From the NCBI GenBank assembly GCA_022701965.1, contig JAKONL010000371.1, positions 1 through 9,388 on the forward strand: DNA of 9,388 bases, written 5' to 3'. The position numbers and the translations under genes were made by a program. How positions within the stretch are numbered: position 1 is the first letter of the stretch; each line of letters starts with the position of its first letter. The DNA is from Burkholderiaceae bacterium. GTDB taxonomy: Bacteria > Pseudomonadota > Gammaproteobacteria > Burkholderiales > Burkholderiaceae. The notes under the pieces are model-generated. The model was not told the DNA's origin, made no database searches, and saw only the letters and a list, made by a program, of their open reading frames with translations. Positions 1 to 5,194 of the stretch are shown here, in pieces.

Positions 1-430
1 CCTTGGACCACTGGATCTCGTCGGCGCGGCGGAACGTGTTGTTGATGCGCTCGACCACCGTGGGCACCGAGTCGACCGGATAGAGCGACTGGTCGGGGTA
101 CATCGACGCGTAGCTGTTGTTGTCGGCAGCGACCTGCCAGCCCGACAGGTAGATGGCCTTGATGCCGGCCTTGACCTGTTGCATGGCCTGGCCGCCGGTC
201 AGGGCGCCGAGGCAGTTGACATAAGGCTCGTCGTGCACGAGGTCCCAGAGCTTCTCGGCGCCGCGGCGGGCCAGCGTGTGCTCGATGGGGAAGGAGCCGC
301 GCAAGCGGACCACTTCGGCGGCGCTGTAGCCGCGCTTGATGCCCTTCCAGCGCGGATTCGTGGCCCAGTCTTTTTCGAGGGCGGCGATCTGTTGTTCGCG
401 GCTGAGCTGTTCGGTGAGGGTCTGGGGCAT
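1..430 (-). CDS. aceA: Isocitrate lyase, N-terminal part (3' end outside window)
   Basis: Isocitrate lyase splits isocitrate into glyoxylate and succinate, the first step of the glyoxylate bypass, in the cytoplasm. The gene starts with ATG at 430-428 and 143 codons lie in the window before the edge cuts it. Visible family blocks are the N-terminal [14 protein letters not shown] (about residues 27-40), [13 protein letters not shown] [13 protein letters not shown] (73-85), [12 protein letters not shown] (94-105, holding the conserved SGWQ at 96-99), [10 protein letters not shown] (109-118) and [11 protein letters not shown] (127-137). These match E. coli AceA almost block for block. A good ribosome site, AGGAG at 443-439, sits 8 nt before the ATG and fixes the start. 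The catalytic KKCGH loop lies beyond the window. The gene is transcribed away from the EamA exporter through a 271-bp AT-rich region with an operator-like palindrome. The identification is very secure. Confidence 0.96.
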   Translation of the reverse strand, partial: MPQTLTEQLSREQQIAALEKDWATNPRWKGIKRGYSAAEVVRLRGSFPIEHTLARRGAEKLWDLVHDEPYVNCLGALTGGQAMQQVKAGIKAIYLSGWQVAADNNSYASMYPDQSLYPVDSVPTVVERINNTFRRADEIQWSK

Positions 431-512
431 GTTGATTACTCCTGTAGGTGAATCGATGAATGAAGAGCTGATGCTGTCTGGGCACTACTTTAAGGTGCAT
501 GACAAGTCTTAT

Positions 513-526
513 GTCTTATATAAGAC
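513..526. promoter_or_regulatory. Perfect 14-bp palindrome, operator-like, upstream of aceA
   Basis: GTCTTATATAAGAC equals its own reverse complement. A wider nested repeat is present: AAGTCTTAT at 505-513 is the inverse of ATAAGACTT at 521-529, so half-sites TCTTAT and ATAAGA occur three times in 25 bp. This is the form expected of a site for a dimeric repressor such as a GntR-type protein. It overlaps the candidate aceA -10 box. Similar TCTTATATAAGA sites before central-carbon genes of related bacteria are a recollection I could not check. Confidence 0.5.
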
Positions 527-544
527 TTATATTTTTATATTCAA
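515..544 (-). promoter_or_regulatory. Candidate sigma-70 promoter for aceA
   Basis: On the minus strand a TTGAAT box (544-539) and a TATAAG box (520-515) are separated by 18 nt. They lie in the most AT-rich part of the window. Transcription would begin near 508, giving a leader of roughly 80 nt to the aceA ATG. The -10 box lies inside the perfect palindrome at 513-526, so a protein bound there would block the promoter. Match and position are read from the sequence; use as a promoter is inferred. Confidence 0.4.
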
Positions 545-564
545 ATTCAACGACTTAGAACACT

Positions 565-610
565 ATTTTCTCCATACGAAAACAATTTTCTCCTGTCAGT
601 AATTTTCTTC
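565..610 (+). repeat. Short direct repeats ATTTTCTCC
   Basis: ATTTTCTCC occurs exactly at 565-573 and again at 585-593, a start-to-start distance of 20 bp (about two helical turns). A one-mismatch third copy, ATTTTCTTC, begins at 602. Same-face spacing in a promoter region suggests tandem binding sites for a regulator of aceA or the exporter, but the region is T-rich and chance cannot be excluded. Confidence 0.35.
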
Positions 611-701
611 CTGAAGAATCTGCGTTCCTTCTCACATTGCGGAAAGTATTTCTTCAAGCGAAACGTATCGGAGCATCATCCGGCGTCGCCAGATCGCCCG
701 C

Positions 702-1670
702 ATGCCACAGTCCAAACGCCATCCAACCACTCCGCCGCGCCTCGCCGCCTACGCATGTCTGGCCCTCAGCATGTCGATGGTCGGCGGCTACGTCGCCTTG
801 TCGAAGCCTCTCGTCGCCGCATTTCCCGTCCTGCTCCTGGCGTGGTTGCGCTTCGGGATCGCCGCACTGGCGATGCCCCACTGGCTGCGCCGGCCTGAAG
901 ACGAACCGCCGATGACCGGCCAGACCCGCAGGCTGGTCTTCCTCGAGTCGTTCCTCGGCAACTTCATGTTCTCGATCTGCATGCTGTTCGGCGTCAGCAT
1001 GACGACCGCGGTGTCCGCCGGCGTGATCCTGGCTTCGATACCGGCGGCGGTGGCGGTCGGCAGTCGCCTGTTCCTCGGCGAGCGGATCACGCGACGTGTC
1101 GGTGTCGCCATCGGCTGTGCGGCCTTGGGCATCGGTCTGCTGGCGTCCGGTGCCGAGGTTTCGCACGCGCCTTCGCCTGCCGGCGGCGGTGCCGGGTCCG
1201 CAGCACCGACATCGCCATGGCTGGGCAATGCGCTGGTCTTCTGCGCGGTGCTCTGCGAAGCCGCCTACGCGATCATCGGGAAGTCACTCACCGGACGGCT
1301 CGGTCCGAAGCGGATCGCGGCGCTGATCAACCTCTGGGGTTTCGCACTGACCACGCCTGCCGGCCTGTGGCTTGCATGGACGTTCGACTTCGGCGCAGTG
1401 CGCACGGGGACATGGCTGCTGCTCGTGGTCTATGCACTCGCCGCGAGCATCTGGACCGTCTGGCTCTGGATGACCGGACTTCGCAACGTGCCTGCTTCGC
1501 AGGCCGGCGTCTTCGCCGTGATGCTGCCGGTGAGTGCGGCACTCGTAGGCGTTGCGGTGCTCGGCGAATCGCTGTCCAAAGGCCAGTTGCTCGCCTTCGC
1601 CGTGGCCCTGTCCGGCGTGCTCCTGGCGACATGGCCGGAGCGTCGCGCGACCGTCCCCGTACAGCGATGA
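702..1670 (+). CDS. EamA-family (DMT superfamily) transporter
   Basis: This is a 322-residue inner-membrane protein of the drug/metabolite transporter superfamily. Members usually export amino acids, metabolites or drugs; the substrate here cannot be told. It shows the usual two EamA repeats of about five helices each: repeat one about residues 14-150, ending in the SRLFLGERIT (121-130) and GIGLLASG blocks, and repeat two about 173-311, with SQAGVFAVMLPVSAALVG (266-283) and VLGESLSKGQ (286-295). Between them is a Gly/Ala/Pro-rich linker (152-172). Length is typical for the family (about 290-320). The ATG at 702 lacks a clear Shine-Dalgarno sequence; it is chosen because the first helix begins a few residues later and no better upstream start exists. 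It is divergent from aceA and followed by 194 bp without a gene. Family is secure, function not. Confidence 0.9.
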   Translation: MPQSKRHPTTPPRLAAYACLALSMSMVGGYVALSKPLVAAFPVLLLAWLRFGIAALAMPHWLRRPEDEPPMTGQTRRLVFLESFLGNFMFSICMLFGVSMTTAVSAGVILASIPAAVAVGSRLFLGERITRRVGVAIGCAALGIGLLASGAEVSHAPSPAGGGAGSAAPTSPWLGNALVFCAVLCEAAYAIIGKSLTGRLGPKRIAALINLWGFALTTPAGLWLAWTFDFGAVRTGTWLLLVVYALAASIWTVWLWMTGLRNVPASQAGVFAVMLPVSAALVGVAVLGESLSKGQLLAFAVALSGVLLATWPERRATVPVQR

Positions 1671-1743
1671 CGCGACGTTGTCTGCAGGCCGTTTCGGAGG
1701 CTGGCCGCCATGCTTGAACTCCCTCTGGAAAAAACAACGAACG

Positions 1744-1771
1744 CCAATGAAAAAGTCCCGTTTTTCCTTGG
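1744..1771. repeat. Imperfect 11-bp inverted repeat before the SWIB gene
   Basis: CCAATGAAAAA (1744-1754) and TTTTTCCTTGG (1761-1771) are inverse copies with one mismatch, separated by GTCCCG. The right arm overlaps the candidate -35 box of the SWIB gene. It may be an operator. A role in ending transcription from the exporter gene is possible, but no T-run follows the stem. Confidence 0.4.
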
Positions 1772-1796
1772 AAACGCGATTCTTCTCAATTAGCAT
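1768..1796 (+). promoter_or_regulatory. Candidate sigma-70 promoter for the SWIB gene
   Basis: TTGGAA (1768-1773) and TAGCAT (1791-1796) are spaced by exactly 17 nt, each matching four of six consensus bases. Transcription would start near 1803, leaving a leader of about 60 nt. That leader contains a small hairpin, TTTCA-TTGG-TGAAA (1822-1835), before the ribosome site at 1852-1857. Confidence 0.4.
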
Positions 1797-1864
1797 GCGC
1801 AGAGCCAGTGGATACGTGTCTTTTCATTGGTGAAACGTTCAAATCCAAAAAAAGGAAACCAACC

Positions 1865-2299
1865 ATGGCAACTGCAAAAAAGGCTCCGGCCAAGAAGACT
1901 CCGGCGACCAAGCCGGCGGCACCGGCCAAGAAGGCCGCCGCGCCGGCGAAGAAGGCCGCGGCACCTGCCAAGAAGGCTGCTGCTCCCGCGAAGACGGCCG
2001 CCGCACCGGCCAAGAAGGCTCCGGCGAAGAAGGCAGCACCAGCCAAGAAGCGCACCCCCAATGCCGCCTTCATGAAGGCGCTGACCCCCAGCACCGAACT
2101 CGCCGCCGTCGTCGGTTCCACGCCACTGCCGCGCACCGCCGTCGTCAGCAAACTGTGGGACTACATCAAGAAGAACAATCTTCAGGACAAGGCCAACAAA
2201 CGCAACATCAATGCAGACGACAAGCTGAAGGCCATCTTCGGCAAGCCGCAGGTGTCGATGTTCGAACTCGCCGCCCTGATCGGCAAGCACGTCAAGTAA
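1865..2299 (+). CDS. SWIB/MDM2-domain protein with histone H1-like tail
   Basis: This is a 144-residue, very basic, probably nucleoid-associated protein. Residues 1-65 are almost only Ala, Lys, Pro and Thr, dominated by PAKKAAA heptads (20-62), like the C-terminal tail of histone H1 or bacterial AlgP/H1-like proteins. Residues about 66-144 form a SWIB domain: FMKALTPSTELAAVVG (69-84), PLPRTAVVSKLWDYIKKNNLQD (about 87-108) and the end IFGKPQVSMFELAALIGKHVK. SWIB domains are known from chromatin-remodelling complexes and chlamydial topoisomerase fusions; stand-alone copies with Lys/Ala tails occur in Burkholderiales. DNA binding or compaction is inferred. The start is ATG 1865 because AAAGGAAA (1851-1858) is well placed before it; an upstream in-frame ATG at 1808 would add 19 unlikely residues. 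The gene is single, with its own promoter-like boxes and a strong terminator. Confidence 0.9.
   Translation: MATAKKAPAKKTPATKPAAPAKKAAAPAKKAAAPAKKAAAPAKTAAAPAKKAPAKKAAPAKKRTPNAAFMKALTPSTELAAVVGSTPLPRTAVVSKLWDYIKKNNLQDKANKRNINADDKLKAIFGKPQVSMFELAALIGKHVK
1922..2050 (+). repeat. PAKKAAA-coding degenerate repeat array
   Basis: Four 21-bp units encode PAKKAAA, PAKKAAA, PAKKAAA and PAKTAAA (residues 20-47), followed by shorter PAKKA, PAKKAA and PAKK units to residue 62. The Ala codons differ from unit to unit (gcc, gcg, gca, gct are all used), so the array is conserved as protein composition and is not a fresh DNA duplication. Confidence 0.85.
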
Positions 2300-2320
2300 G
2301 AGGCTGCTTCCGTTTTCCCG

Positions 2321-2344
2321 AAAGCCGGCTCGCGCCGGCTTTTT
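2321..2344 (+). terminator. Rho-independent terminator after the SWIB gene
   Basis: AAAGCCGGC (2321-2329) pairs perfectly with GCCGGCTTT (2334-2342) around the four-base loop TCGC, and the run of T continues to 2344. It lies 21 bp after the SWIB stop codon and separates that gene from the lumazine synthase gene, so ribH needs its own promoter. Confidence 0.9.
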
Positions 2345-2397
2345 CGTTTGCATCAAGGTCGTTTCGGGCACCGGCGACGCGAGTCGCGCCTCGTCCC

Positions 2398-2403
2398 TAG
2401 AAT
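2398..2403 (+). promoter_or_regulatory. Possible -10 box (TAGAAT) for the lumazine synthase gene
   Basis: TAGAAT lies 32 nt before the ribH ATG, in the only promoter-like spot of the 91-bp stretch after the terminator. No good -35 box is seen 16-18 nt upstream. The leader would be under 30 nt, too short for an FMN riboswitch, and no riboswitch-like conserved elements are visible. Confidence 0.3.
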
Positions 2404-2435
2404 TTCGGCTCGCCACGCACGTCAACGAACCCACC

Positions 2436-2957
2436 ATGAGCCAGATCGACGACCTTCCCCTTTCCTCGCTCCCGCGCGCGCTCGCCGCGGCCACGTCCGG
2501 CGCTTCGCGCGTCGCCTTCGTCGAAGCTCAGTGGCATGCCGACATCGTCCATCAGGCGCGCGATGCCTTCCTGCAGGAGATGGAGCGCCAGGGCTTCGCA
2601 CGCGACCGCATCGATGTCGTCGACGTGCCCGGCGCGTTCGAGATTCCGCTGCAGGCAAAGCGACTCGCCCTGTCCGGACGCTACGCGGCGATCGTCGGTT
2701 GCGCGCTCGTGGTCGACGGCGGCATCTACCGGCACGAGTTCGTCGCCAGCACGGTCGTCAACGCGCTCATGTCGCTCCAGCTGGAGACGGACGTGCCGGT
2801 GCTGTCGGCCGTGCTGACGCCGCACCACTTCCACGAGCACGTCGAGCATCGCAAGTACTTCCACGCGCATTTCGCGATCAAGGGCACCGAGGCGGCCGAT
2901 GCGTGCATCCGCACGATCGAGGCGCTGCGCCAGACCGCGGCCCTCGTGGGCGGCTGA
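2436..2957 (+). CDS. ribH: 6,7-dimethyl-8-ribityllumazine synthase, type II (RibH2-like)
   Basis: The enzyme joins 5-amino-6-ribitylaminouracil to 3,4-dihydroxy-2-butanone 4-phosphate to make 6,7-dimethyl-8-ribityllumazine, the penultimate step of riboflavin synthesis, in the cytosol. The 173 residues show VEAQWHADIV (29-38) with Trp33 where type I enzymes have Phe, VPGAFEIPLQ (64-73), VDGGIYRHEF (93-102) with the catalytic His at about 100, LTPHHFHEH (127-135) and FHAHFAIKGTEAA (142-154). These blocks are those of the decameric type II enzymes known as RibH2 in Brucella and Mesorhizobium; the GNKG-type end of type I icosahedral enzymes is missing. About 23 residues precede the core. The gene stands alone, with no ribBA, ribD or ribE beside it, and converges on the MFS gene with a 15-bp gap. 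There is no clear Shine-Dalgarno, so the start is the least certain point. The assignment to type II rests on remembered family sequences. Confidence 0.92.
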   Translation: MSQIDDLPLSSLPRALAAATSGASRVAFVEAQWHADIVHQARDAFLQEMERQGFARDRIDVVDVPGAFEIPLQAKRLALSGRYAAIVGCALVVDGGIYRHEFVASTVVNALMSLQLETDVPVLSAVLTPHHFHEHVEHRKYFHAHFAIKGTEAADACIRTIEALRQTAALVGG

Positions 2958-2972
2958 GTCCGGACGGAGGCG

Positions 2973-4250
2973 TCAGGCCGCAGCCGGCACCAGCGCCTCG
3001 CGCCGCACGCGGCGAACGTTGAACGCGCTCGCGATCAGCACGCCCTGCACCACCGCCAGGCCGAGGATCACGCTGCGGAACTGGCCGTGGTCCATCAGCG
3101 CGCCGAAGATCAGCGGCGCCGTCGCCTGCCCGATGTCGAGGCCCGCGTACACCACGCCGTAGACGCGCCCCGTCGCGTTCGCCGGCGTCGAACGCTTGAC
3201 CAGCAGATCGCGCGAGGGACCCGCCACGCCGGAGACGAAACCCATCGCACCGAAGATCACCGGAACCAGCACCGGCGGGAGCTCGGCGAAGGCGAGGCCC
3301 AGCGCGAGCATCGCCGCCAGTCCGAAGCCGGCGCCGACGATGCGCTCGCAGCGCGACGGATCGGCCGCCAGGAAACCGCCGACCGCCATGCCACCCGCGC
3401 TGGCCACCATGTAGATCGCCAGGCAGATGCCGACCAGCGTCGCCGGCACGGCATGCAGCTGTCCGGCCGCGACCGGCGCGAAGGTCTGCACCACGCTCAG
3501 CACCATGGCGTAGAAGAAGAAGAAGCCGAAGCACATCCAGACCGACGGGATGCGGAGGAAATCGAACTGACCGCCGCCGGGCGCGGCCGACGCGCCGCCC
3601 CCCTGCCCCGTGGCCGACTGCACGGTCGCCACGTCGAGCGCCAGCACCTGGCGATAGAGCCAGAGCACCAGCAGCACCGCCAGTGCCAGCACGCCCGCCG
3701 AAGCCAGCGCCACGCGCCACGAGAAGGCGATCGCGATCGGCACGACAAACGCCGGCGCCAGCGCCCAACCCAGGCTGCCGGTGATGCCGTGCACGCTGTA
3801 GGCATGGCCCAGTCGCGTCGGCGCGACCTTGCGGTTGAAGAGCGTGTAGTCGACCGGGTGGAACACGCCGTTGCCGACGCCCGCGACCATCGCGCTGCCC
3901 AGCAGCATCCAGTAGTTCTGCGCCAGCGCATAGCCGAAGGCGGCCACGCCGAGCAAGCCGAGTCCCACGAACAGGACCGGCCGCGGCCCGAGCTTGTCGA
4001 CGATGAAGCCCGATGCCGCCTGGACCATGCACGAGACGACGAAGAACGCGGTGAGCACCGCGCCCAGTTCGACGAAGCCGACGTTGAACTCGTCCTTCAG
4101 CCAAGGAAAAAGCGGTGCGAGCACCAGTTGGCTGAAGTGGCTGATCGCGTGTGCCAGGCCGACCAGGCCGATGAGCTGGGTATCGGCCTTGAGCCCGGGC
4201 GCCGGGACGGGGCGGACCTTGCCGGAAGAACGCTGCATGCGGAGGGACAT
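2973..4250 (-). CDS. MFS transporter, fosmidomycin-resistance-like
   Basis: This is a major facilitator superfamily protein of the inner membrane with about 12 helices, probably an exporter. From the chosen ATG at 4250 it has 425 residues, normal for the family. Seen are the first-helix region LVGLAHAISHFSQLVLAPLFPWL, the MFS motif A GFIVDKLGPRP (about 81-91), GVGNGVFHP (124-132) and YSVHGITGSLGWALAP, and a Gly/Ala/Gln-rich central loop (about 199-235) between the two six-helix halves. The GVGNGVFHP block and the first helix recall the Fsr (fosmidomycin resistance) branch; the substrate is unknown. The frame stays open upstream to 4421, but those starts run into the divergent araC gene, and M at 4298 or 4334 would add charged, non-membrane residues. 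Shine-Dalgarno is poor at every candidate. It is probably controlled by the divergent AraC protein. Confidence 0.88.
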   Translation of the reverse strand: MSLRMQRSSGKVRPVPAPGLKADTQLIGLVGLAHAISHFSQLVLAPLFPWLKDEFNVGFVELGAVLTAFFVVSCMVQAASGFIVDKLGPRPVLFVGLGLLGVAAFGYALAQNYWMLLGSAMVAGVGNGVFHPVDYTLFNRKVAPTRLGHAYSVHGITGSLGWALAPAFVVPIAIAFSWRVALASAGVLALAVLLVLWLYRQVLALDVATVQSATGQGGGASAAPGGGQFDFLRIPSVWMCFGFFFFYAMVLSVVQTFAPVAAGQLHAVPATLVGICLAIYMVASAGGMAVGGFLAADPSRCERIVGAGFGLAAMLALGLAFAELPPVLVPVIFGAMGFVSGVAGPSRDLLVKRSTPANATGRVYGVVYAGLDIGQATAPLIFGALMDHGQFRSVILGLAVVQGVLIASAFNVRRVRREALVPAAA

Positions 4251-4345
4251 GGGGAGCTCGCTGGAACGGATGTGTCGAAGGGTTTCGATGCTATGCATCC
4301 TCGGCGCGTCAGAATGGCGATAGATAGACAACATTTGTCGAAACC
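4251..4345. promoter_or_regulatory. Divergent control region between MFS gene and araC
   Basis: This 95-bp gap must hold the promoters of both genes. It contains two 13-bp inverted repeats of identical design (5-bp arms, 3-bp centre): GATGC-TAT-GCATC at 4287-4299 and GACAA-CAT-TTGTC at 4327-4339. Their starts are exactly 40 bp apart. The second ends 6 nt before the araC ATG, where a ribosome site would be expected and none is seen. AraC proteins usually bind asymmetric direct repeats, so these may be sites of another dimeric protein. The pairings are certain; the role is inferred. Confidence 0.4.
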
Positions 4346-5194
4346 ATGACAACCGTCGATTACCTCCTGCGCGTCGGGCCGCTGACGCCGCACCTGTTCG
4401 CGCCCGACGCGGTCCGGCCACTGCGCGCCAAGGCCCATTTCCTCAAGGCCGACACGCTCGTCGAACTGCACGTCCATCCGTGGCCGCAGCTCACCTTCTC
4501 CACGAAGGGCGTGATCCGATTGAGCACCGAGGACGGCACCTACATCGTGCCGCCGTCGCGCGCCCTGTGGGTGCCGGCGGACGTGCCGCACAGCATCACG
4601 CTGATCGAGGACGCCGAGCTGCGGACCGTCTACCTGCACGCCTGGCTGGCGCCGACCTGGGAACGCTGCCAGGTGCTGGAGATCAGCCCCCTGCTGCTGG
4701 CCCTGATGCTGTCGCTCGACACCACGCCCGATGGCGCCTTCGTGCCGCTCGGGGCGAGTACTGCCCAAGCCGAGCACCGGCTGCAGCCGCCGCAGCGCGA
4801 ACGGCTCATCGCGCCGCTGCTGATCGACGAGATCGAGCGCGCGACGCAGATCCGCATCGACGTGCCGCTGCCGCGCGACAAGCGGCTGCGGCAACTGTGC
4901 GAGACGCTGCTGCACGACCCGGCCGACCGCACCACGCTGGCCGAACGCGCGGCAGCCATCGGCGCCAGCGAGCGCACCGTCGCGCGGCTGTTCCGCGACC
5001 AGCTCGGCATGAGCTGGCAGCAGTGGCGCCAGCAGGCCGTGCTGGCCCATGCGCTGCCGCTCCTGGCACGCGGCATGGCGGTCAGCCGCGTGGCACAGGC
5101 CAGCGGCTATGCGACCGACAGCGCCTTCTGCGCCATGTTCAAGACCGCGACCGGGCAGTCGCCGACCTCGTTCCAGCATCGGAGAACCCGATGA
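4346..5194 (+). CDS. AraC-family transcriptional regulator, NimR-like
   Basis: This 282-residue regulator has an N-terminal cupin sensor and a C-terminal double helix-turn-helix. The cupin shows HVHPWPQLTF (42-51) and IVPPSRALWVPADVPHSI (67-84), the layout of the E. coli NimR (YeaM) group. The DNA-binding part covers about residues 196-276: LAERAAAIGASERTVARLFR (198-217) is the first helix-turn-helix and VSRVAQASGYATDSAFCAMFK (about 246-266) the second, ending in the usual GQSPTSF. NimR controls a divergent MFS exporter gene, and this gene too lies back to back with an MFS gene (95 bp). Its stop overlaps the start of the SulP gene as ATGA (5191-5194), so the two are probably translated together. 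The effector is unknown. No ribosome site is seen before the ATG; the start is supported by the cupin reading from the first residues. Confidence 0.9.
   Translation: MTTVDYLLRVGPLTPHLFAPDAVRPLRAKAHFLKADTLVELHVHPWPQLTFSTKGVIRLSTEDGTYIVPPSRALWVPADVPHSITLIEDAELRTVYLHAWLAPTWERCQVLEISPLLLALMLSLDTTPDGAFVPLGASTAQAEHRLQPPQRERLIAPLLIDEIERATQIRIDVPLPRDKRLRQLCETLLHDPADRTTLAERAAAIGASERTVARLFRDQLGMSWQQWRQQAVLAHALPLLARGMAVSRVAQASGYATDSAFCAMFKTATGQSPTSFQHRRTR

Larger units (their letters stand above)
431..701. other. AT-rich divergent intergenic region between aceA and eamA
   Basis: This 271-bp gap carries no credible gene: the short open frames across it have no recognisable protein content. It is far more AT-rich than the rest of the window, most strongly between about 500 and 610. 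It holds the aceA ribosome site, the candidate aceA promoter with its palindrome (513-526), three copies of ATTTTCTYC (565-573, 585-593, 602-610) and the hairpin TTCTTC-CT-GAAGAA (605-618). I could not find a convincing -35/-10 pair for the plus-strand exporter gene. Confidence 0.7.

Noticed and set aside
1776..1800. Fur-box-like stretch GATTCTTCTCAATTAGCATG before the SWIB gene.
   Set aside because: Only one half resembles a Fur site and the inverted partner is missing; no iron-related gene is adjacent.
2345..2435. FMN riboswitch before ribH.
   Set aside because: The gap between terminator and start is about 90 nt, too short, and shows none of the conserved RFN-type elements.
2955..2972. 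Bidirectional terminator between ribH and the MFS gene.
   Set aside because: The 15-bp gap holds only the 8-bp palindrome GTCCGGAC with no T-run on either side.
4251..4421. Longer N-terminus for the MFS transporter (starts at 4298, 4334 or 4421).
   Set aside because: The extra residues are charged and low-complexity, and the longest version overlaps the start of the divergent araC gene.
4480..5190. The SulP frame stays open for over 700 nt upstream through all of araC, suggesting an 800-residue protein.
   Set aside because: That part is Ala/Arg-rich with no family features, while the araC frame carries clear cupin and helix-turn-helix domains. GC-rich DNA keeps alternate frames open.
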